The notes: a model not told the origin generated them from the letters alone. A DNA stretch of 5,225 nt from Candidatus Stahliibacteriota bacterium (GCA_030592225.1 JAUVJT010000158.1:1-5225); one strand, 5' to 3'; positions 1-5,171 are shown, counted from the first letter of the stretch. Translations and numbers: made by a program.

Positions 1-19
1 ATTGCCTTATCATACCCGA

Positions 20-472
20 CTAAAAGATGATCTCCACCAGCTCGCTCGGTTCCAGCCGGAAGTATGAGCCGCGACCCTGAAAGAACCCGTGCTCGGCGAT
101 AAGGTGGATCGATAAGTCCGCCCACTTGATGGTTTTACCTGTATCCAATCTTTCAACGGTGGTTACCGTCTTGTTGGCACGGAAGGCGTGGGCCCAGGGG
201 CAGGCTATGATTCCCCGACTGTCGTCAGCCCACACCCGCAGGTTCTCGCTCACTTCTACCCAGTCACCCAGTCCGGGCCTGGCCGCCTCGGTCAATTCCT
301 GCATCCTTTTTGCAATCTGCCTGGCGGTATATCCCAGTTTCTGTACCTGTTTGGCGTCGGCGTCCAGTATCTCCTGCAGGCTGCGCCTGTCGTCTCCCAG
401 GAATCCCCGCCCCGACAGTCTCGATGATCGCAGGGTCTCTTCCAGCTTTTTCGTCCGGGGTGATTTCTTCAT
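20..472 (-). CDS. Unrecognised 150-residue protein
   Basis: I do not recognise the family. The frame stays open back to 511, but I place the start at the ATG at 472-470. It is preceded by GAGAGG (479-484) with a 6-base spacer, and the extra 13 upstream codons fall in a REP palindrome. The product is 150 residues. It has a Lys/Arg-rich N-terminus (about residues 1-20), a polar, probably helical middle, and a C-terminal part with aromatic and charged residues (GKTIKWADLSIHL, then HGFFQGRGSYF). No signal peptide, membrane segment or catalytic motif is evident. It ends in TAG at 22-20. It lies about 150 bases downstream of the NqrF-like gene on the same strand, separated by two palindromes, so it may be co-transcribed or independent. 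Base composition resembles the FprA and NqrF-like genes, which favours a resident gene. Coding confidence is moderate to good; function is unknown. Confidence 0.7.
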   Translation of the reverse strand: MKKSPRTKKLEETLRSSRLSGRGFLGDDRRSLQEILDADAKQVQKLGYTARQIAKRMQELTEAARPGLGDWVEVSENLRVWADDSRGIIACPWAHAFRANKTVTTVERLDTGKTIKWADLSIHLIAEHGFFQGRGSYFRLEPSELVEIIF

Positions 473-478
473 GGCGTT

Positions 479-484
479 CCTCTC
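479..484 (-). promoter_or_regulatory. Ribosome binding site that fixes the start of the 150-residue protein
   Basis: GAGAGG on the minus strand lies 6 bases before the ATG at 472. It favours this start over the upstream ATG at 511, which sits inside a palindromic repeat and lacks a comparable site. Confidence 0.6.
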
Positions 485-496
485 ATCGAATAGTCC

Positions 497-524
497 GTAG
501 AGGCACGGCATGCCGTGCCCCTAC
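497..524. repeat. REP palindrome, GGCACGGCA variant
   Basis: A 28-base palindrome with one mismatch: GTAGAGGCACGGCA followed by TGCCGTGCCCCTAC. Both ends carry the GTAG/CTAC foot seen on the other REP palindromes in this window, but the stem sequence differs from the GGCGACGCA type. It lies between the NqrF-like gene and the 150-residue gene. It could form a strong hairpin in RNA. GTAG at the hairpin foot is the mark recognised by RAYT enzymes in the well-studied enterobacterial REPs; applying that here is inference. Confidence 0.8.
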
Positions 525-585
525 CTGTCGAAGGTTCTTTCCGGTATGTTTGCTTCCCGCTTTCGACATTACACCACCCAAAGTC

Positions 586-610
586 GCACAGACTGGAGAG
601 TCTGTGCCAC
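586..610 (-). repeat. Single REP hairpin, GTGGCACAGACT type
   Basis: Read on the minus strand this is GTGG then CACAGACT, a CTCC loop and the matching AGTCTGTG arm. The 9-base stem (GCACAGACT with AGTCTGTGC) is perfect. It is nearly identical to the third hairpin of the 129-bp repeats at 1696-1824 and 4442-4570, so it looks like a solitary half of that element. It begins 12 bases beyond the stop codon of the NqrF-like gene, where the transcript hairpin could protect the 3' end or aid termination. No U-run follows it, so I do not call it an intrinsic terminator. Confidence 0.8.
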
Positions 611-621
611 ATGGATAGCTC

Positions 622-1641
622 CTAGCTAAACTTGTCATAATATATCCTATCCTCCGCTATCCCGGCATCGGCTAGCACCTTGACCGCAGCGTCAATCATG
701 CCCGGGGAGCCGCATAAATAACCTTCATATTCCGCCGCATCCGGCTGTTTTGCCAGATACTCTGCGACCACGTCGGTGACCCGACCGACTGCACCATTCC
801 AGTCGTCACCATCCTCAGGCTGGGCCAGGGCGGGAACGAATTTGAAGCCGGAAATCGCCTTCTCGAACTGGCGCATCTCTTCGGACATGAACAGGTCTTT
901 CAGCGCCCTGACTCCAAAGAAGAAAATGCCCTTGCGGGTATTTTCAGTATTAACGACGTGATGAAGAATACACTTGATGGGCGCGATGCCCGAGCCGCCG
1001 GCGATGAATACCATGGGTGCTGAGGTGCCGGATAACCTGAACTCCCCGTAAGGCCCGTTGATTAATACCTCGTCGCCTTCCTTAAAATGCTCGAAGACGT
1101 AGGTGGTGCAGATGCCGCCCGGCACCCGCCGGATTATCAGCTCGATTGCCTCGGCGTCCGCCGGATCTGATGCAATGGAGTAGGCACGGGAAACCTCCCC
1201 GGGACTTCCATTGTATCTAGGAGCGCGAAACTGGACGTACTGGCCCGGGATGAAGTTCATATCTTTGCCTTCAGGCAGACGCAGACGAAGTTCCTTGATG
1301 TCACAGGTCAGGTTCTTGATACGTTCGCACCGACAGGCATATTCCTTGACAGGCAGAAGCTTTGCCGGAATCCGGATTTTGAGATTATTGCGAACCTTAA
1401 CCTGGCAGGAGAGCCGAATACCCTCGGCACGTTCGGCATCGTCCAGATGAGGTTCTTCGACGGGAAGAGGAGACCCCGCACCCTCAAGCACCTTCACCTT
1501 GCAGTAGCCGCAGATGCCCTGTCCGCCGCAGGCAGAGGGTATGAAAACCTTGTGTGTGCGCAGGGTCTCGAGGAGCGAGCCGCCGCCCTGCACGGTCAGC
1601 TTCCTTGCCCCCGAGTTGATGTCTATCGTTATCATGCTCAT
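622..1641 (-). CDS. Soluble NqrF-like reductase: 2Fe-2S ferredoxin domain plus FAD/NAD(P)H domains
   Basis: A 339-residue electron-transfer flavoprotein predicted to pass electrons from NAD(P)H through FAD to a 2Fe-2S cluster and on to an unknown acceptor. The ferredoxin domain (about residues 1-92) has cluster cysteines C38, C44, C47 and C79. The CX5CX2CX31C spacing matches NqrF of the Na+-translocating NADH:quinone reductase. A ferredoxin-reductase-like module follows: FAD motif RAYS at 152-155, GPYGEF at 196-201, nucleotide-binding GGSGIAP at 215-221, LCGSPGM at 309-315, and an aromatic near the C-terminus (YDKFS). NqrF proteins of about 400 residues carry an N-terminal membrane helix; this one has none, and no other nqr subunit is present. 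It is therefore probably a cytosolic relative serving another redox partner. The start is the ATG at 1641, with AGGTGA 5 bases upstream; an in-frame ATG at 1656 has no such site and lies at the expected transcription start. Partner and substrate are not shown. Confidence 0.9.
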   Translation of the reverse strand: MSMITIDINSGARKLTVQGGGSLLETLRTHKVFIPSACGGQGICGYCKVKVLEGAGSPLPVEEPHLDDAERAEGIRLSCQVKVRNNLKIRIPAKLLPVKEYACRCERIKNLTCDIKELRLRLPEGKDMNFIPGQYVQFRAPRYNGSPGEVSRAYSIASDPADAEAIELIIRRVPGGICTTYVFEHFKEGDEVLINGPYGEFRLSGTSAPMVFIAGGSGIAPIKCILHHVVNTENTRKGIFFFGVRALKDLFMSEEMRQFEKAISGFKFVPALAQPEDGDDWNGAVGRVTDVVAEYLAKQPDAAEYEGYLCGSPGMIDAAVKVLADAGIAEDRIYYDKFS

Positions 1642-1646
1642 TTTTG

Positions 1647-1652
1647 TCACCT
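1647..1652 (-). promoter_or_regulatory. Ribosome binding site for the NqrF-like gene
   Basis: AGGTGA on the minus strand with a 5-base spacer to the ATG at 1641. It selects the start MSMITIDIN over the ATG at 1656. Confidence 0.6.
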
Positions 1653-1662
1653 GCATCCGGTT

Positions 1663-1690
1663 ATAATAATCTGCGTCAGGATAATGTCAA
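1663..1690 (-). promoter_or_regulatory. Sigma-70-like promoter of the NqrF-like gene
   Basis: On the minus strand a consensus -35 box TTGACA (1690-1685) is followed after 16 bases by TATTAT (1668-1663), a five-of-six match to TATAAT. Transcription would start near 1656, giving a leader of about 15 bases that contains the AGGTGA ribosome site. The promoter lies 5 bases from the boundary of the 129-bp repeat at 1696-1824 and is not part of it. It implies the gene is expressed independently of the upstream metalloprotease gene. Predicted from sequence only. Confidence 0.6.
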
Positions 1691-1695
1691 CTATG

Positions 1696-1824
1696 CGCCC
1701 TTTATTTGGGGTACAACAATCATGTTGTTGCAAAAGGTAAGGGCGTGTGGAACAGGTTCTCCAACCTGTTCAGGATATAATTTTGCACACAGACTAGAGA
1801 GTCTGTGCCACAAGCCGGGAAGCG
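1696..1824. repeat. 129-bp composite palindromic repeat, copy 1 (REPIN-like)
   Basis: Identical in length to 4442-4570 and different at only three bases, all transitions (1709 G/A, 1713 A/G, 1762 C/T); similarity stops abruptly at both ends. It contains a weaker inverted repeat around CAACA-ATCA-TGTTG. Next comes a perfect hairpin, GAACAGGTT (1750-1758), loop CTCC, AACCTGTTC (1763-1771), and then a perfect hairpin, CACAGACT (1788-1795), loop AGAG, AGTCTGTG (1800-1807). The last two have GTGG feet on their outer sides and face each other in inverted orientation, the arrangement of a REPIN. This copy fills most of the roughly 220-base gap between the metalloprotease gene and the NqrF-like gene. 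The rest of that gap holds the promoter and nothing else I can identify. Confidence 0.9.
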
Positions 1825-1860
1825 TGTGCTTTATTGATAACACAGCCTACGTCTATTTGA

Positions 1861-2949
1861 TTAATGACCTGATTTGCGTCGAAAGATTTTTCTTAGGAAT
1901 GACCCCTTCCTTAGTTTTCGGGGTTTTTCTTTTTGGTCTAATCTAGTAAATTCATTCAAACGTTGCTTTAGCTCTACCGTTTCTACAATCTCTCGTTCTA
2001 CTTTGGTTATCTGTTGTTCTATTTCCTCTTTAATCTCTATAGTGTTTAGAAATAAAAGACAAGGATCGTAAGTATCGCTCTGTCTCATGGATTTCAGATC
2101 ATGCAATATGGTGGCAATCCCTTTGTGTTTTGCTTCCAGAAAAACCTCTGTCTTACTGACATATGTTTTCTTGAGAAACTCTAAATGCTGGCTAACATGG
2201 TTTAATTCACGACGCAGAGTTTGAATCTCCTTTTCCAAAGCTTCCCCAAGCCTATTTCTATATTCTTGAGTGGAGAATTGCGGATTGAAGAACTCTTCCC
2301 GATAATAACTGCAAGCCTGAACAGCAGCAGTGGCTTCTTCAGAAAGATCTGACAACATATCTTTACTGGAGACTCCCCGCATCGCACAAACCACTTGATA
2401 AACAAAGGCTAATTGTTCCCGTTCAAGATAACCGCTCTTGAGGCTTTCCGTTACATTATAAGTTCCATCTGCTCGAAACTCTTGATGTATATTTTCAACG
2501 TAGCAACCGTTAAGCATCAGCTTCCCAAGTCCAAGGAATACTGTAGTGACATCAGTCAGCACTTCATTTTCGTACTCATTAACAGGACTTGAACTAACAG
2601 AAACGCCATTGATTTGTAAATACTTGTGTGTGATTTCATGCGATAGAGTAGCCAAAACCGCCTCTGGGAATTTAGCTGTGTCATCCGATATCTCTATGAA
2701 AACTTCCTTTTGTCCAGCCTGAAGTTCTACATGCCCACCTTGTTTTTCTTTTTGCTTAGCAATTGCGACTATAAAAGTTAAACCATCTAGCCCGATAAAT
2801 TCAGCAATCTTCTTCGCCACTTCTTGTATCTCAATAATATCTCCTGGGTTGAATGGAAGAGGGTCGAGTATCCGGTACTTTGTGTTAGCACCGACCGCTT
2901 TCTCAAGCATGATGAGTTTTCTAATATAGTCTTCTGCAGGTAGTTGCAT
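1861..2949 (-). CDS. Putative HExxH zinc metalloprotease with coiled-coil, basic C-terminus
   Basis: A 362-residue protein. HEITH at residues 104-108 is a classic HExxH zinc site. The following stretch NEYENEVLTDVTTVFLG (about 124-140) offers acidic residues (E125, E127, E129, D133) that could give the third ligand, as in gluzincin-like enzymes. The family and substrate are not recognised. From about 230 the protein is long, charged and helical with coiled-coil character (LGEALEKEIQTLRRELN; IKEEIEQQITKVEREI), and it ends in a strongly basic tail (342-362). No signal peptide or membrane helix is visible, so a cytoplasmic location is likely. The start is the ATG at 2949, with AAGGAGG 4 bases upstream; the in-frame TTG at 2952 is too close to that site. 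Two sampled 60-base lines are about 35-38% G+C, against about 62% in one line of fprA. With repeats on both sides, this suggests acquisition by transfer. Confidence 0.8.
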   Translation of the reverse strand: MQLPAEDYIRKLIMLEKAVGANTKYRILDPLPFNPGDIIEIQEVAKKIAEFIGLDGLTFIVAIAKQKEKQGGHVELQAGQKEVFIEISDDTAKFPEAVLATLSHEITHKYLQINGVSVSSSPVNEYENEVLTDVTTVFLGLGKLMLNGCYVENIHQEFRADGTYNVTESLKSGYLEREQLAFVYQVVCAMRGVSSKDMLSDLSEEATAAVQACSYYREEFFNPQFSTQEYRNRLGEALEKEIQTLRRELNHVSQHLEFLKKTYVSKTEVFLEAKHKGIATILHDLKSMRQSDTYDPCLLFLNTIEIKEEIEQQITKVEREIVETVELKQRLNEFTRLDQKEKPRKLRKGSFLRKIFRRKSGH

Positions 2950-2953
2950 CAAA

Positions 2954-2959
2954 CCTCCT
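2954..2959 (-). promoter_or_regulatory. Ribosome binding site for the HExxH gene
   Basis: AGGAGG on the minus strand, 4 bases before the ATG at 2949. It is only 1 base from the alternative TTG at 2952, which argues against that start. Confidence 0.65.
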
Positions 2960-2974
2960 TACCGTTTATGTGAA

Positions 2975-2998
2975 GGGCGACGCATGCGTCGCCCCTAC
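2975..2998. repeat. REP palindrome, GGCGACGCA type, with one imperfect foot
   Basis: A perfect 20-base palindromic core, GGGCGACGCA with TGCGTCGCCC (2975-2994), then CTAC on one side. The opposite GTAG foot is altered (GTGAAGGG instead of GTAGGGG). It lies between the stop of fprA and the start of the HExxH gene, about 15 bases upstream of the latter's ribosome site. As RNA it would form a strong hairpin that could cap the fprA transcript or limit read-through. The remainder of this gap (to 3069) holds only a short CCTCTGTG tandem pair and no clear promoter. Confidence 0.85.
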
Positions 2999-3069
2999 GG
3001 GTTAACCTCTGTGCCTCTGTACCCGACGGGGGCACTTCGTGGTTATTTTCAGACAGCCTCCTAAGCCTG

Positions 3070-4248
3070 CTACGCAAGCCCCGCTTCTTTATGCTTGGCC
3101 GCGACGGTATCTGCCAGCTCGTCCAGGGCTTTGAGGTCTTCCCGGGCAGGCGCCCCTTTGAGGAGCACCGGGGTGAGCACTTCCACCTTAAGGTTAGGTA
3201 TCATGCCCGCGAGCGCCTCGACTGTTTTGCCGCCCCAGGAGTAAGAGCCGATGATGGAAAGGAATTTGGCCCTTGGACGAATGGCGTTGGCCAGGAATGC
3301 GGCGTAGGCCACGTTGGGATGGGGACCTGCAAGCACGGTCGGCGTGCCTATCACGATGGTAGCCGCGTCCACCAGAGCCATGGCCAGTTTGCCTATGTCG
3401 GTTGCGGCAAGGTCGAACAGCTCCGCGTTGACTCCGCGCTTCACCAGGGCCGCTACAAAATAGTTTACCATCCGCCTGGTGCTTTCGTGCATGGATATGT
3501 AGGGTATCACGACCGTGTTCTTGAGCGGGCCGGTTATCCAGTCCGCGTAGGCGTCCATTATGAATGCCGGTTCTGCATATATGGGGCCGTGGCTGGGGGC
3601 TATCATCTCTATATCGAGCGGTTTGAGTTTAGCAAGGTTCTTCTCGATAACGCTGCGGAAGGGCATCATGATTTCGGCAAAGTATCGCTTGGCCGCTTCG
3701 TAGACCCGGGCCTTGTCCGTGGCGTAGAGATAGGTGCCGGCGATGTGAGAGCCAAAGAAGTCGCAGGAGAAAAGGATTTTGTCCTCTTCAAGATAGGTAA
3801 CCATGGTCTCAGGCCAGTGTACCCACGGGGTGTGAATAAACTTCAATGTCTTTCCGCCGAGAGAAATGGTCTCGCCGTCCTCTACGGTCATGAAGCGGTC
3901 ATCGGGGATGTGCAGCAAATCAACCAGTATTCCCCTGGCCTTTGGCGTGCAAATCACCTTTGCATCCGGATACTTGCCAAGCACTGCAGGAATAGCCCCT
4001 GAATGATCCTGTTCTGCGTGATGGGAAATAACGTAGTCAATGCGGGAGATGCTCTCAAGCTGGGTCATCAGACGTGAAGTCATAACAGGATCAACCGAGT
4101 CTAGCAGAACGGTCTTCTCGCTGCCTTCTACGAGGTAGGCGTTGTAGGTGGTGCCGTCGGGAAGAGGGATAAACGAATCGAACAGGCGCCTGTCCCAATC
4201 AATGGCACCCATCCAGTGGATGCCTTCTTTTATTTTTCTAGGGTTCAC
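3070..4248 (-). CDS. fprA: Flavodiiron protein, FprA family (A-type)
   Basis: A 392-residue cytosolic flavodiiron protein. The family reduces O2 to water, and in some members NO to N2O, using electrons usually delivered by rubredoxin or a flavin reductase. The N-terminal metallo-beta-lactamase-like domain (about 1-240) has every diiron-site residue: H77-x-E79-x-D81-H82 in SHHAEQDHSG, H144 in VHWPE, D163 in SCDFFG and H220 in PSHGPIY. The C-terminal flavodoxin domain (about 245-392) has FMN-loop candidates PYISMHEST (249-257), GTPTVLAGPHPNVA (301-314) and GSYSWGG (334-340). Length is normal for class A, and no rubredoxin or reductase domain is appended. The start is the GTG at 4248, with AAGGAGG 4 bases upstream; it overlaps the preceding stop by one base (TAGTG), indicating translational coupling with the GAF ORF. 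The O2/NO preference cannot be read from the sequence. The NqrF-like reductase nearby is a conceivable but untested electron donor. Confidence 0.95.
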   Translation of the reverse strand: MNPRKIKEGIHWMGAIDWDRRLFDSFIPLPDGTTYNAYLVEGSEKTVLLDSVDPVMTSRLMTQLESISRIDYVISHHAEQDHSGAIPAVLGKYPDAKVICTPKARGILVDLLHIPDDRFMTVEDGETISLGGKTLKFIHTPWVHWPETMVTYLEEDKILFSCDFFGSHIAGTYLYATDKARVYEAAKRYFAEIMMPFRSVIEKNLAKLKPLDIEMIAPSHGPIYAEPAFIMDAYADWITGPLKNTVVIPYISMHESTRRMVNYFVAALVKRGVNAELFDLAATDIGKLAMALVDAATIVIGTPTVLAGPHPNVAYAAFLANAIRPRAKFLSIIGSYSWGGKTVEALAGMIPNLKVEVLTPVLLKGAPAREDLKALDELADTVAAKHKEAGLA

Positions 4249-5171
4249 TATTCCTCCTTGAGGTTTTTGTTTGTGATGCGGTCATAAACTCCTCGTGCTT
4301 CCCGGACACGGTACAGCAGCCTGGACACCGCGCAGCAGACCTTGAGCAGGAACGCCCTGTCTTCCTCGCTGAACGCATCTATGGTGTGAGAATCAATGTC
4401 CAGTTCCCCCAGAACCTCGTCTTCGTTGAGGATGGGAAGGACGCCCTTTATTTGAGGTGCAACAATCATGTTGTTGCAAAAGGTAAGGGCGTGTGGAACA
4501 GGTTCTCTAACCTGTTCAGGATATAATTTTGCACACAGACTAGAGAGTCTGTGCCACAAGCCGGGAAGCGCTCCGGCAAAGGGTCCCAGTATGAGTTGCC
4601 TTTCGACATTGGGATCGGTAAGATAGAAACCCACCCAGTCGTAGTGGGGTACTTTTTTTCTCAGAAGTCCGCACACCGTCTGAAGAGCGGCATCAGGATT
4701 GTCCTGGGTACGAGTGATTAGGGTTACTTCGTGGATGAGCGAGGTAAACAACTCCTTCTTCTCATCATCATTATCAATTGTAGGGGCGACGCATGCGTCG
4801 CCCCTACGGGAATCATCGTTCAGGATTTCTGCAATTTCATCACGATCAGGTTTAGCATTAGATGCAGGATTCTCGCGGTCAATCGCCCATTGCAGCGGAT
4901 TGCTGATGATGTATTGGCTAATGAGGTTCAACTCCCGCTCGTTGCGAATGACGTGCTCGTAATAGTTGCGCTGCCAAAAAGTTGCGCCGGGTAAGTTGTG
5001 GAATTCGTTAACCCTTTTGGTGACGGCGGATTTGAACGAACCTATTATTGCGCCAAGTGACCGCGGTTTTGGCCCTGGTTTTGCGGAATTGGGCGACGCA
5101 AGCGTCGCCCCAACAAAAGCGAAGATTACATGCACGTGATTGGGCATCACCACAAACATGTCCAACCTCAC
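4248..5171 (-). CDS. Chimeric ORF: truncated RAYT transposase fused to an interrupted GAF/fRMsr-like protein
   Basis: One open frame of 307 codons from a GTG at 5171 to TAG at 4248. Residues 1-121 are the C-terminal part of a RAYT (Y1/HUH) transposase. Residues 122-131 (RRGDACVAPT) are a translated REP palindrome. Residues from about 135 (DDEKKELFTSL to GPFAG) are the front of a GAF-fold free methionine-R-sulfoxide reductase. Residues 202-243 are the translated 129-bp repeat, and 244-307 (VLPILNEDEVLGELDIDSH onward) are the GAF C-terminus. No ribosome site precedes the GTG and no good internal start for the GAF part is visible. The fRMsr catalytic cysteines, expected in the replaced middle stretch, are missing. 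I judge this a fused remnant rather than a working bifunctional enzyme, although the frame is open throughout. The stop is coupled to fprA. Confidence 0.6.
   Translation of the reverse strand: MRLDMFVVMPNHVHVIFAFVGATLASPNSAKPGPKPRSLGAIIGSFKSAVTKRVNEFHNLPGATFWQRNYYEHVIRNERELNLISQYIISNPLQWAIDRENPASNAKPDRDEIAEILNDDSRRGDACVAPTIDNDDEKKELFTSLIHEVTLITRTQDNPDAALQTVCGLLRKKVPHYDWVGFYLTDPNVERQLILGPFAGALPGLWHRLSSLCAKLYPEQVREPVPHALTFCNNMIVAPQIKGVLPILNEDEVLGELDIDSHTIDAFSEEDRAFLLKVCCAVSRLLYRVREARGVYDRITNKNLKEE
4253..4258 (-). promoter_or_regulatory. Ribosome binding site for fprA inside the GAF ORF
   Basis: AGGAGG on the minus strand with a 4-base spacer to the GTG at 4248. It lies within the last codons of the preceding ORF. 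This strong site should allow fprA to be translated even though the upstream gene is damaged. Confidence 0.75.
4442..4570. repeat. 129-bp composite palindromic repeat, copy 2 (REPIN-like), inside the GAF gene
   Basis: It has the same length and ends as the copy at 1696-1824, with three differences in 129 bases. Internal structure: TGCAACA (4458-4464) with TGTTGCA (4472-4478), more perfect here than in copy 1; GAACAGGTT (4496-4504), loop CTCT, AACCTGTTC (4509-4517); CACAGACT (4534-4541), loop AGAG, AGTCTGTG (4546-4553). The GTGG feet of the last two hairpins lie on their outer sides, on opposite strands. The length equals 43 codons, and the minus-strand frame through it has no stop, so the host ORF remains open. 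Confidence 0.9.
4780..4807. repeat. Perfect REP palindrome, GGCGACGCA type, at the RAYT/GAF seam
   Basis: An exact 28-base palindrome: GTAGGGGCGACGCA followed by its reverse complement, with GTAG feet at both ends. On the minus strand it is translated as part of the chimeric ORF (RRGDACVAPT). It marks the junction between the end of the RAYT-derived sequence and the start of the GAF-derived sequence, as expected for a REP flanking a RAYT gene. Confidence 0.9.

Larger units (their letters stand above)
4248..4779 (-). pseudogene. GAF-domain free methionine-R-sulfoxide reductase-like gene, core replaced by a repeat
   Basis: The flanks match the fRMsr (MsrC-like) family. The N-terminal part has HYDWVGFYLTD and ILGPFAG; the C-terminal part has VLPILNEDEVLGELDIDSH and AFSEEDRAFL. 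In intact members roughly 45-50 residues lie between GPFxG and the LPI strand, carrying the GxCG and later cysteines used to reduce free Met-R-SO. Here the 42-43 codons in that place come entirely from the 129-bp repeat (4442-4570). The native start codon also appears lost where the REP at 4780-4807 abuts it. Length is near normal only because the insert is about as long as what it replaced. The ancestral role would be oxidative-damage repair next to the oxygen-reducing FprA. Catalytic activity now is unlikely. Confidence 0.7.

Noticed and set aside
473..511. Extended start (ATG at 511) for the 150-residue protein.
   Set aside because: The added codons lie in the REP palindrome and spacer, and the ATG at 472 has a good GAGAGG site.
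483..569. A 28-codon minus-strand ORF (starting MSKAGSKHTGKN) whose second half is the translated REP palindrome at 497-524.
   Set aside because: Very short, only a weak GGTGG-like site before the ATG, and half of it is repeat. It may be a chance ORF or a relic; there is not enough support for a gene.
622..1656. Membership of a Na+-translocating NADH:quinone reductase (nqr) operon.
   Set aside because: No membrane anchor and no nqrA-E neighbours; the gene appears to have its own promoter.
1902..1930. Terminator-like ACCCC...GGGGT followed by a T-rich run on the plus strand.
   Set aside because: It has only a 5-base stem with a 13-base loop, lies inside the minus-strand metalloprotease gene, and there is no plus-strand gene for it to terminate.
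3091..4002. A 303-codon plus-strand open frame.
   Set aside because: It lies antisense within fprA, whose protein is unmistakable. The plus-strand translation shows no recognisable domain.
497..4807. Possible CRISPR array suggested by recurring palindromes.
   Set aside because: The copies are hundreds to thousands of bases apart, with no regular spacers and no cas genes. They fit dispersed REP elements.
4248..5171. A working bifunctional transposase/methionine-sulfoxide reductase.
   Set aside because: The RAYT lacks its N-terminus, the GAF part lacks its cysteine-bearing core, and there is no ribosome site at the GTG. Fusion by decay is simpler.
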